Origin: Limisphaerales bacterium
GTDB lineage: Bacteria > Verrucomicrobiota > Verrucomicrobiia > Limisphaerales > UBA11358
Assembly (NCBI GenBank): GCA_003455565.1
Contig: DMQW01000083.1
Span: 12,927 to 18,913 of the forward strand
Reading direction: 5' to 3'
DNA: 5,987 nt
The stretch's first letter is position 1. Every line of letters begins with the position of its first letter. Made by a program: the position numbers and the translations under genes. Positions 1-5,227 of the stretch are shown here, in pieces. The notes under the pieces were generated by a model that saw only the letters and a program-made list of their open reading frames with translations, had not been told where the DNA came from and made no database searches.

Positions 1-42
1 AACATTGAACATCGAACATCCAACGTTCAACATCCAACATCG
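1..42. repeat. Heptad repeat array (AACATCS units)
   Basis: Six contiguous 7-bp units can be read in register: AACATTG, AACATCG, AACATCC, AACGTTC, AACATCC, AACATCG. Every unit starts with AAC, and variation is confined to the last four bases. The array touches the left edge, so it may extend further out. It contains no coding potential. I associate this type of patch, from memory, with intergenic DNA of Verrucomicrobiota; that is recall and not a search result. Confidence 0.8.
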
Positions 43-115
43 AAGGAAAAAATCGCACGACCACGCTCCAGCGGTTCGGTTCGAGGAGTTCAACATTGGA
101 AGTTGGATGTTCGAT
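11..115. repeat. Inverted heptad arms, 14-bp perfect inverted repeat
   Basis: Bases 11-24 (ATCGAACATCCAAC) are the exact reverse complement of bases 102-115, separated by 77 bases. Read on the minus strand, 111 down to 91 gives three further heptads in the same phase (AACATCC, AACTTCC, AATGTTG), so the right arm is a shorter, inverted copy of the array at 1-42. A 9-bp direct match, GTTCAACAT, also occurs at 25-33 and 88-96. The pair could fold into a long imperfect hairpin just upstream of the first gene. Whether it acts as a terminator for an upstream gene, a regulatory structure or a mobile repeat cannot be told from here. Confidence 0.7.
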
Positions 116-148
116 CCACCTGAGTAGTTACCATTTTTCTTCATCACC

Positions 149-823
149 ATGAAAACACAAATTCCTACCATTGGGTTCCGCGACCGACGTGATGCGGGGC
201 GCGTGCTGGCGTCGCATTTTCAAAAGTATGCGGGGCTTCCGAATGTTGTGGTGCTCGCGCTGCCGCGCGGCGGCGTGCCCGTGGCTTATGAAGTCGCGAA
301 AGAATTGGGCGTGCCGCTCGATATCTTCATCGTGCGGAAACTGGGGGTGCCGGGTTATGAAGAACTCGCCATGGGCGCGATTGCTTCGGGCGGCGTTCGG
401 GTGCTCAATGAAAGCATCGTCGCGCAACTGCCGGATGCGGAGCGCGCGCTGAGATACGCGACAGCGCACGAAACACGCGAACTGGAGCGGCGCGAGGCGG
501 AATATCGCGACGGACGGCCAGCGCCGGACTTGCGCGGAAAGACCGTGATCCTCGTGGATGACGGCCTGGCGACCGGCGCGACCATGCGGGCGGCGGTGAT
601 GGCCCTCAAGCAGCGGCAAGTCGCGCGGTGTGTCGTTGGGGTGCCAGTGTCTTCGCCGGAAACCTGCGCCGAGTTTCGCGCAGAAGTGGACGAGATCGTC
701 TGTGTGATTACGCCGGAGGAGTTCCGCGCCGTCGGCCAATTCTACGAAGACTTCTCCCAGACCACGGATGAGGAAGTGCGCGAGCTGCTTGCGAGCGCGG
801 CAGGAGGAGGCGATGGATCATGA
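149..823 (+). CDS. Phosphoribosyltransferase family protein (COG1926-like)
   Basis: A 224-residue type I phosphoribosyltransferase-fold protein, predicted cytosolic. The PRPP-binding loop is clear at about residues 133-145 (VILVDDGLATGAT), with the acidic pair Asp137-Asp138. An N-terminal LPRGGVPVA segment (38-46) and RKLGVPGYEELAMG (63-76) are characteristic of the stand-alone 'predicted phosphoribosyltransferase' group rather than of nucleotide salvage enzymes. The acceptor substrate is unknown, so no base specificity should be assigned. The ATG at 149 is the first available start, because an in-frame TAG lies at 125-127. There is no convincing Shine-Dalgarno in front of it (the upstream bases are pyrimidine-rich). 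The stop (821-823) overlaps the next gene's start. It heads an operon with an erythromycin-esterase-like and an alpha/beta-hydrolase gene, families that I recall being fused to this domain in mycobacteria (Rv2030c, Rv0571c). Confidence 0.9.
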   Translation: MKTQIPTIGFRDRRDAGRVLASHFQKYAGLPNVVVLALPRGGVPVAYEVAKELGVPLDIFIVRKLGVPGYEELAMGAIASGGVRVLNESIVAQLPDAERALRYATAHETRELERREAEYRDGRPAPDLRGKTVILVDDGLATGATMRAAVMALKQRQVARCVVGVPVSSPETCAEFRAEVDEIVCVITPEEFRAVGQFYEDFSQTTDEEVRELLASAAGGGDGS

Positions 824-835
824 GCACTCTCACGC
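796..835. repeat. 40-bp imperfect direct repeat, left copy
   Basis: This stretch aligns without gaps to 1151-1190 with 34 of 40 positions identical; the differences are at 801, 810, 813, 814, 818 and 828. It covers the last codons of the phosphoribosyltransferase, the AGGAGGAGG ribosome-binding region, an ATGA at 820-823 and the following AGCACTCTCACGC. The right copy covers the equivalent parts of the next junction, in the same codon phase: both upstream genes end in Gly/Asp-rich residues followed by TGA. Similarity does not continue beyond either end. The two copies bracket the YHS-like gene. Confidence 0.85.
802..810 (+). promoter_or_regulatory. Double Shine-Dalgarno (AGGAGGAGG)
   Basis: Two overlapping AGGAGG cores are present. 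The one at 802-807 sits 5 nt before the ATG at 813, and the one at 805-810 sits 9 nt before the ATG at 820. The site therefore supports the 813 start of the YHS-like gene in preference to the upstream in-frame ATG at 768. It equally serves the out-of-frame ATG at 820, which corresponds by repeat alignment to the start of the esterase gene. Confidence 0.7.
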
Positions 836-1178
836 ACCAAAGGGTGAGATGGCCAAGTGCTGTGTTGTTGCAACGACACGACAAGTCCTTCACCGTGACG
901 ATAGCGGGCTGGCTACGTGCGAAAGCTCCGAGTGCGCTAAGAGGAACAAAATGAAGGAAGAAAACACCTGGAATACCATCTGTCCGGTATGCGGCTCTCC
1001 AATCCGCCCCGAGATGGCACTTGTGGAGCTCGAGGGACATCAACATCAGGATCAAGCGCAACGGGGCATACGCTTGTGCTCCAAAGAGTGTGCGGAGACC
1101 GCCGCGAGATCACCTCAGAAATATCAAGCCGCAGCGGCGTCGAATAGCGTCGCGGAAGGAGGAGACGCCGGACCATGA
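813..1178 (+). CDS. Small Cys/His-rich YHS-like metal-binding protein
   Basis: A 121-residue protein when started at 813, where a strong Shine-Dalgarno precedes. The C-terminal part resembles a YHS/TRASH-type domain: CPVCG (Cys57, Cys60), then LCSKEC (Cys89, Cys93) and a trailing RSPQKY (99-104). This matches the family pattern of a CxxC pair, a CSxxC pair and a P-x-x-Y tail. Four cysteines could hold one metal ion. The N-terminus adds MDHEHSH, Cys16-Cys17, Cys36 and Cys41, which are also compatible with metal binding. An ATG at 951 with its own AGAGGA ribosome-binding site (940-945) would give a 75-residue protein containing just the YHS-like part, so the true N-terminus is uncertain. The start overlaps the upstream gene by 11 nt and the stop overlaps the esterase start as ATGA. 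Third-position GC is only about 57% over the last 75 codons by hand count, which looks lower than in the flanking genes and fits insertion from elsewhere. Confidence 0.72.
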   Translation: MDHEHSHAPKGEMAKCCVVATTRQVLHRDDSGLATCESSECAKRNKMKEENTWNTICPVCGSPIRPEMALVELEGHQHQDQAQRGIRLCSKECAETAARSPQKYQAAAASNSVAEGGDAGP

Positions 1179-1190
1179 GCACCCTCACGC
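1151..1190. repeat. 40-bp imperfect direct repeat, right copy
   Basis: Partner of 796-835. It holds the last codons of the YHS-like gene, the AAGGAGGAG ribosome-binding site, the ATGA overlap at 1175-1178 and the first codons of the esterase gene. The initial esterase residues MSTLT are reproduced exactly by the out-of-frame ATG at 820 in the left copy, which indicates that the left copy carries a relic or duplicate of the esterase start. Confidence 0.85.
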
Positions 1191-2512
1191 TGAGTCGCGA
1201 GGCGGACGTCGTCGCGCAGGCTGCGCATCGCATTTCCACCGCCGCCGATTACGACCGATTGATCGAACTCGCTGGTGCAGCGCAGTTCGTGCTCATCGGC
1301 GAAGCTTCGCACGGCACGCACGACTTTTATACTACGCGCGCCGAACTGACACGCCGGCTCATCGAGGAGAAAGGCTTTCGCATCGTCGCTTTGGAGGCGG
1401 ATTGGCCAGACATGTTGCGGGTGCATCGCTACGTCACTGGCCGCGCCAACGAGCGCGGCGCGGCGGAGGCGCTTGGGGATTTTCGCCGGTTTCCCGTGTG
1501 GATGTGGCGCAACACAGTGATGGTCGAATTCGTCAATTGGTTGCGCGGCTGGAATCTTCATCCGGACCGCAAAAATGCCCGCGCCGGGATTTTCGGGATG
1601 GACCTCTACAGCATGCACGCCTCGATGGAATCGGTGCTCGGCTATCTCGACAAAGTGGATGCCGAGGCGGCCCGCCGCGCGCGTCGCCGCTACAGTTGCT
1701 TCGAGCATTTCGGCGAAGACCCCCAGGCTTACGGCTACGCCACGACCCGCGGCCACAGCGAACCTTGCGAAGAGGCAGTGGTCGCCCAGCTTATCGAATT
1801 GCGCCGCAAATACGGCGAGTTCATGAGCCGCGACGGTCAGGTCGCAAAGGACGAATTCTTCTATGCGGAGCAAAACGCGCGATTGGTTACGAATGCGGAG
1901 CGCTATTATCGCTCGATGTTCCGTGGGCGCGAGGAGTCGTGGAACCTGCGCGATAAACACATGACCGAGACGCTCGCCGCGCTCATCGGCCATTTCGATA
2001 GCGGGCGCAGCAAGGTCATCGTCTGGGCGCACAATTCGCATCTGGGCGATGCACGCGCGACCGATATGAGCGCGCGCGGCGAATGCAATGTCGGCCAGCT
2101 TACGCGCGAACGCTTCGGCGAGCGCGTCTTTGGGATCGGCTTCAGCACTTATTCCGGCACCGTCACCGCGGCGCGCGATTGGGGAGAGCCCGCCGAATGC
2201 CGCCGCGTCCGGCCAGGCCTGCCGGGGAGCTACGAAGAATTTTTTCATGCGACCGAAGTGCCGCGATTCTGGCTCAATCTGCGCGAGGCCAACGCCGCGA
2301 CGAAGCTGCTCCGCGAACGCCGGCTTCAGCGCGCGATCGGGGTTATTTACCGGCCAGAAACCGAGCGGGGGAGCCATTACTTTGAGGCCTGCCTGCCGGA
2401 ACAATTCGACGCGTTGATTCATCTCGATGAAACGCGCGCCCTCGAACCGCTGGAACGCAACAGCGAGTGGGTGCGCGGCGAACTGCCGGAAACTTACCCG
2501 GAAGGACTCTGA
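1175..2512 (+). CDS. Erythromycin esterase family protein
   Basis: A 445-residue protein of the erythromycin esterase (Ere-like) hydrolase family, predicted cytosolic with no signal peptide. Diagnostic motifs are GEASHGTHDFY (residues 42-52, with Glu43 and His46), Arg55, EADWP (74-78, with Glu74) and WAHNSHLGD (284-292, with His286 and His289). From memory, EreB studies name Glu43, His46, Arg55, Glu74 and His285 as key active-site residues, with His46 as the base. All have counterparts here at almost the same numbers, so the enzyme is probably active. Length is typical for the family. Macrolide hydrolysis should not be assumed: most chromosomal homologues have unknown substrates, and the context (phosphoribosyltransferase, alpha/beta hydrolase) points to a housekeeping or stress role. 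The start is set by the ATGA overlap with the YHS-like gene and the AAGGAGGAG upstream. Two nucleotides separate the stop from the next start, so coupling is likely. Confidence 0.93.
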   Translation: MSTLTLSREADVVAQAAHRISTAADYDRLIELAGAAQFVLIGEASHGTHDFYTTRAELTRRLIEEKGFRIVALEADWPDMLRVHRYVTGRANERGAAEALGDFRRFPVWMWRNTVMVEFVNWLRGWNLHPDRKNARAGIFGMDLYSMHASMESVLGYLDKVDAEAARRARRRYSCFEHFGEDPQAYGYATTRGHSEPCEEAVVAQLIELRRKYGEFMSRDGQVAKDEFFYAEQNARLVTNAERYYRSMFRGREESWNLRDKHMTETLAALIGHFDSGRSKVIVWAHNSHLGDARATDMSARGECNVGQLTRERFGERVFGIGFSTYSGTVTAARDWGEPAECRRVRPGLPGSYEEFFHATEVPRFWLNLREANAATKLLRERRLQRAIGVIYRPETERGSHYFEACLPEQFDALIHLDETRALEPLERNSEWVRGELPETYPEGL

Positions 2513-2514
2513 AC

Positions 2515-3162
2515 ATGGAAACAGAAGTCAAAATCCCCGCGCGCGGCGCGACGCTCGACGGCAATTTCACCATGCCGCCGGGCGCGTGCGGCATCGTCCT
2601 CTTTGTCCATGGCAGTGGCAGCAGCCGGCACAGCAAGCGCAATCGTTTCGTCGCGCGGACGCTCAATGCAGCGGGGCTGGCGACGCTGCTGTTCGATCTG
2701 CTCACGCCCGAGGAAGAAGCCGTGGATATGCGCACAGCCCATTTGCGCTTTGATATTGACCTGCTCGCCGAGCGGCTCGGCTCGGCGACTGATTGGGTCT
2801 TGCAGGAGTCCGCCGCGCGCGATCTGCGTATCGGCTACTTCGGCTCGAGCACCGGCGGCGGCGCCGCGTTGGTTGCGGCTGCCGGACGGCCTCATGCAGT
2901 TGGCGCGGTGGTTTCGCGAGGGGGCCGCCCCGACCTCGCCGGCGGCGCGCTGCCGAATGTGAAAGCGCCAACGCTGCTGATCGTCGGCGGAGCAGATGAT
3001 CTCGTCATTGATATGAATCGGGAGGCGATGGCCCAAATGCGCTGCCAGGTGAAACTGGAGATCATTCCCGGCGCGACGCATCTTTTCGAAGAACCGGGCG
3101 CGCTTGAGGCTGTTGCGAGTCTCGCCAGTGATTGGTTCACGCAGCATCTGTCTGCCCGATGA
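2515..3162 (+). CDS. Dienelactone-hydrolase-like alpha/beta hydrolase
   Basis: A 215-residue alpha/beta-hydrolase-fold enzyme. The oxyanion-hole region is VHGSGSS (31-37). The nucleophile elbow is GSSTGGG (110-116), with Ser112 in a GxSxG context. The acid is Asp161 or Asp162 in VGGADDLV, and the histidine is His189 in GATHLF. The order and spacing fit a complete Ser-Asp-His triad. It resembles the hydrolases annotated as dienelactone hydrolase-like that sit beside or are fused to COG1926 phosphoribosyltransferases (for example mycobacterial Rv0571c, from memory); the substrate is unknown. The start at 2515 is preferred over an in-frame upstream ATG at 2467 inside the esterase gene, because GGAAGGA (2500-2506) lies 8 nt before it and it follows the esterase stop by 2 nt. 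No signal peptide is visible. It is the last gene of the operon: the next 270 bp are non-coding. Confidence 0.92.
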   Translation: METEVKIPARGATLDGNFTMPPGACGIVLFVHGSGSSRHSKRNRFVARTLNAAGLATLLFDLLTPEEEAVDMRTAHLRFDIDLLAERLGSATDWVLQESAARDLRIGYFGSSTGGGAALVAAAGRPHAVGAVVSRGGRPDLAGGALPNVKAPTLLIVGGADDLVIDMNREAMAQMRCQVKLEIIPGATHLFEEPGALEAVASLASDWFTQHLSAR

Positions 3163-3204
3163 CTGTGCCTTTGAAGCTCATGTATTCTGTAAAGAGGTCA
3201 CAGT
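3162..3204 (+). terminator. Possible weak operon-end hairpin
   Basis: Starting at the last base of the hydrolase stop codon, ACTGTGCCTTT (3162-3172) can pair with 3191-3204 (AAA, AGG and CACAGT blocks) as an 11-bp stem interrupted by two single-base bulges, leaving an 18-nt loop. The stretch after it (TCTTGATATT) is only moderately T-rich. The position right after the operon is suggestive, but the stem is imperfect and the U-tract poor, so this is a candidate only. Confidence 0.3.
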
Positions 3205-3432
3205 TCTTGATATTAACACATGAAGCAGCGCGGGCGAATTGATGAGGTGAGTCAAGGATCAGTGCCCGTGCCGATTGCGCTGAAACCGATTTCTCAAACA
3301 CGCTTGGAACCGGAGGCCAACAGCGAACAAAAACGAAAACAATAGAACATGAAAAAAACAAACGCATACGAACCTCCTCATCCGTTCCAGCCTCGCCTTG
3401 GCCCTGGCCACTTGGTGGAACAATAGATTGCC
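3163..3432. other. Non-coding stretch, possible decay zone
   Basis: Apart from the hairpin at its left end I see no gene here. Short open frames on both strands have no recognisable motifs. The stretch includes an A-rich segment (around 3326-3362) and is less GC-rich than the operon to its left. It is followed by an alcohol dehydrogenase fragment that lacks its first three quarters; none of the missing part (the GroES-like domain, the zinc ligands, the Rossmann glycine motif) is detectable here. Confidence 0.5.
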
Positions 3433-3711
3433 ATGTGCGGTCCTATGGCGCTTCTTCAAATGACACTGCTATCTCTGGTCATCCATATGCGCAACATCCC
3501 AAGCTTCCCTTATCGGCGGCTCGTGTCAGTCGCCAATCTTACACGGCAGGATGGAATCGATTTTTTACGCCTTGCGCTAGAGACCGGCATCGTGACCGAA
3601 ACCACGCGCTATTCGCCCAGCCAGGCCAATCAAGCCCTCGCCAATCTCCGCGCCGGCAGGTTTGAAGGCACCGCTGTTCCGGTGCCAGGAGTGCAGTCAG
3701 TCAGCAAATAA
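3433..3711 (+). pseudogene. C-terminal remnant of zinc-type alcohol dehydrogenase
   Basis: The 92-codon open frame carries, from about residue 17 to 85, the C-terminal end of a zinc-dependent (MDR superfamily) alcohol dehydrogenase. Visible are IHMRNIPSFPY (17-27), VSVANLTRQDG (31-41) and the classical tail ANQALANLRAGRFEGTAV (65-82). Full-length members have roughly 330-350 residues; the catalytic domain, the zinc ligands and most of the cofactor-binding domain are missing upstream, where an in-frame TAG sits at 3424-3426. Between FPY and VSVANLT, family members as I remember them carry roughly ten more residues (a LW-x-ER-type stretch), so there is probably a small internal deletion too. 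The first 16 residues look unrelated. I read this as a decayed gene. A functional 92-residue product is unlikely because no complete fold or active site remains. Confidence 0.75.
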
Positions 3712-3716
3712 CTTGG

Positions 3717-4577
3717 ATGACTTTCATGTCTTCGGCTCCGTCATCCTTCGCGTTTCAGCCCCATGAAAAAGTGGAGCAGGGATTTGTTCGTGTGCTTGAA
3801 CAGCTGGCGATCCAAGCCCGCCGCCTTACGCAGCATGCACATAGAATCCTGCCCGAATCGGTTCACGATACTCGTGTTTTGATTAAATACTTGCAAGCTT
3901 TGCTTTGGTTTGCGAGGCCAGCCTTTTCCTCATCGGAAATGAATCGGGCCAATTCGCATTTACGGAAAGCCTCCCATCTTTTGGCCGCTCAGCGTGAACT
4001 CGTGGTCATACGATCCATTCTGAAAAAGCTTTCCCGAAAAACTGCAAATTCCGCCTATCGGAATGCGCTTGCCCGGATTGTAAATGCCTTGGATAGCCGG
4101 CAGGCCATGACCAAAACCTCCGATCAACCGCTGCGACAGGCTGCTGCGATCCTTCTCAAGACAATCAAACATATTAAACTAAGAGCCAAAATCAATTCCA
4201 GATGGCCCTCGCCTTCTGATCGGCTGGCCCAAGCTTTTCTCGCCACGAAAAAATCGGGTGAAAAAGCTCTTGCCAACGAAGATGCGACGCGATTTCACGA
4301 TTGGCGAAAAAAGGCCAAAAGACTTCTCTATCAATTACAACTAACTCAAGCTGTTCCCGGCAAACGCATGAGGCACACCATCAATCAAGTCGATAAACTC
4401 CAGGAAAAACTCGGCGACTATCACGATTGCGTCATCGCCCAGAATCGCTTACAAAGAAATCTTTTTGACGAAGTGACGCCGCGAGTCGTGAGACACACAG
4501 TGGATCTTCTGCAAGAGAGAAAACATCGCTTAAGAAAAAAGGTGCGCAAAATCGCCAGACACATCAAATTACGGTGA
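3717..4577 (+). CDS. CHAD domain-containing protein
   Basis: A 286-residue, helix-rich, strongly basic protein with a CHAD (conserved histidine alpha-helical) domain over nearly its whole length. The first half carries SVHDTRVLIKYLQALL (48-63), equivalent to the family's VHxxRVxxRRLRxxLR helix. The second half repeats the theme as RFHDWRKKAKRLLYQLQ (192-208), followed by KLQEKLGDYHDCVIAQ (227-242), the usual LQxxLGxxxD segment. Family knowledge: CHAD domains bind polyphosphate through these conserved histidines and basic residues, and some localise to polyphosphate granules. There is no CYTH (triphosphatase) domain, so it is a stand-alone CHAD protein. The C-terminus is very basic (RKHRLRKKVRKIARHIK). 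The start is uncertain between 3717 and an ATG at 3726; neither has a strong ribosome-binding site. Base composition is clearly less GC-rich than the operon on the left, suggesting different ancestry. It begins 5 nt after the dehydrogenase remnant. Confidence 0.88.
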   Translation: MTFMSSAPSSFAFQPHEKVEQGFVRVLEQLAIQARRLTQHAHRILPESVHDTRVLIKYLQALLWFARPAFSSSEMNRANSHLRKASHLLAAQRELVVIRSILKKLSRKTANSAYRNALARIVNALDSRQAMTKTSDQPLRQAAAILLKTIKHIKLRAKINSRWPSPSDRLAQAFLATKKSGEKALANEDATRFHDWRKKAKRLLYQLQLTQAVPGKRMRHTINQVDKLQEKLGDYHDCVIAQNRLQRNLFDEVTPRVVRHTVDLLQERKHRLRKKVRKIARHIKLR

Positions 4578-4742
4578 AGCTGCAAACACGAAGAGCCTCG
4601 CCCGAAAAATCAACAGGGCCGGCGATCTTCAATCCGTCTTTAGCACGCTGACAGCCTTCGTCGCTTCGCGCATCGGCAAAATGAAAAATTGCTGCAGCCG
4701 TTGGGCGACTTTTATCGCACTGTGGAACTGGGATTGGGAGCG

Positions 4743-4758
4743 TGCTTTCGCGAAAGCA
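4743..4758. repeat. Perfect 16-bp palindrome
   Basis: TGCTTTCGCGAAAGCA reads identically on both strands with no spacer. The symmetry stops at 4742/4759. It lies in non-coding DNA about 165 bp after the CHAD gene. It could be a dimeric regulator site, but no gene starts nearby in either direction, so its role is open. Confidence 0.6.
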
Positions 4759-4929
4759 AGCCAGCAGTCCCGATAGTAAAACGGAAAGGACAAACCGATG
4801 CGGGTGCGCCTGTCGCGGTCGTGTTCGGCTCCGATCAGTCGGGCCACAATTCGCATCATGCGCACCGACGAAGAACTGATGCCTGCCCCCTCAACTTTGA
4901 GTTTCCTGTGCGGCGACAATTGACGGATT

Positions 4930-4962
4930 CAGTCATTAATCCCGGAATGACTGTAACCGGGA
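4930..4962. repeat. Two overlapping, mutually exclusive inverted repeats
   Basis: CAGTCATT (4930-4937) is perfectly complementary to AATGACTG (4946-4953), giving an 8-bp stem with an 8-nt loop. Within that loop TCCCGG (4940-4945) is perfectly complementary to CCGGGA (4957-4962). The pairings interlock, so as RNA they would form either alternative hairpins or a pseudoknot-like fold. A further 5-bp hairpin (CACCA/TGGTG with a 3-nt loop) follows at 4983-4995. Confidence 0.55.
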
Positions 4963-5205
4963 ATTTCCTTCATAAATCCGGTCACCATCGTGGTGCGAAT
5001 TATGAGGGTTTCCATCTGCACGTCTAATATGAGCGGATTGACTTTGGCCGAAGATTTCTCCGTCAGCAGAAGTCGCGATGAAAAACCCAACATAGGTTGG
5101 CGAAGATTTTGTTTTTGTTGACGTGGCGCGCTGACTGGTTTCCCGCCTTGCGAGATTCTGTTTTTTTTCATAGCAAAATAATTAAGTCGGAATGCTTTGC
5201 GGGCG

Positions 5206-5227
5206 CAATGGGGTGTTCACCCCATTG
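5206..5227. promoter_or_regulatory. Perfect hairpin/palindrome upstream of oxidoreductase gene
   Basis: CAATGGGGT (5206-5214) is exactly complementary to ACCCCATTG (5219-5227) around a GTTC loop; a tenth G-C pair could close the loop to 2 nt. It ends 41 nt before the GTG start of the OYE-family gene. No T-run follows on either strand, so an intrinsic terminator is unlikely. An operator for a dimeric repressor or a 5'-leader RNA hairpin are the plausible roles. OYE genes in other bacteria are often controlled by electrophile-sensing repressors such as NemR, but no such gene or known operator is seen here. Confidence 0.5.

Noticed and set aside
1..115. CRISPR array
   Set aside because: Units are 7 bp and contiguous, without spacers, and the second cluster is inverted.
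768..812. Upstream ATG at 768 as start of the YHS-like gene
   Set aside because: It would add 15 residues lying deep inside the phosphoribosyltransferase gene, without a Shine-Dalgarno; the ATG at 813 has AGGAGG 5 nt upstream.
1021..1956. 311-codon plus-strand frame overlapping two operon genes
   Set aside because: Its translation is dominated by Arg, as is typical for an out-of-frame reading of GC-rich coding DNA, and it has no start context.
1124..2422. 432-codon open frame on the minus strand
   Set aside because: It is antisense to the erythromycin-esterase gene over its length, in very GC-rich DNA where long shadow frames are expected. Its translation has no family motifs, while the plus strand carries a complete catalytic residue set.
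2494..3147. 217-codon minus-strand frame opposite the alpha/beta hydrolase
   Set aside because: It is a shadow of a gene with a clear catalytic triad; the translation is rich in Arg/Ala with no recognisable domain.
4629..4919. 96-codon minus-strand frame in the gene-poor region
   Set aside because: No ribosome-binding site, no motif I recognise, and it overlaps an equally plausible plus-strand frame; kept only as part of the region description.
4689..5027. 112-codon plus-strand frame in the gene-poor region
   Set aside because: The translation has no family features, there is no ribosome-binding site, and the frame crosses the interlocking inverted repeats.
5125..5168. GGCG/CGCC stem followed by a T8 run as a terminator
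   Set aside because: The stem is only 4 bp and sits 13 nt before the T-run, which does not fit an intrinsic terminator.
5148..5176. TTGCGA - 17 nt - TAGCAA as a promoter for the OYE gene
   Set aside because: The -10 match is only about half of consensus and the T-run confounds the region; promoter consensus in this organism is unknown.
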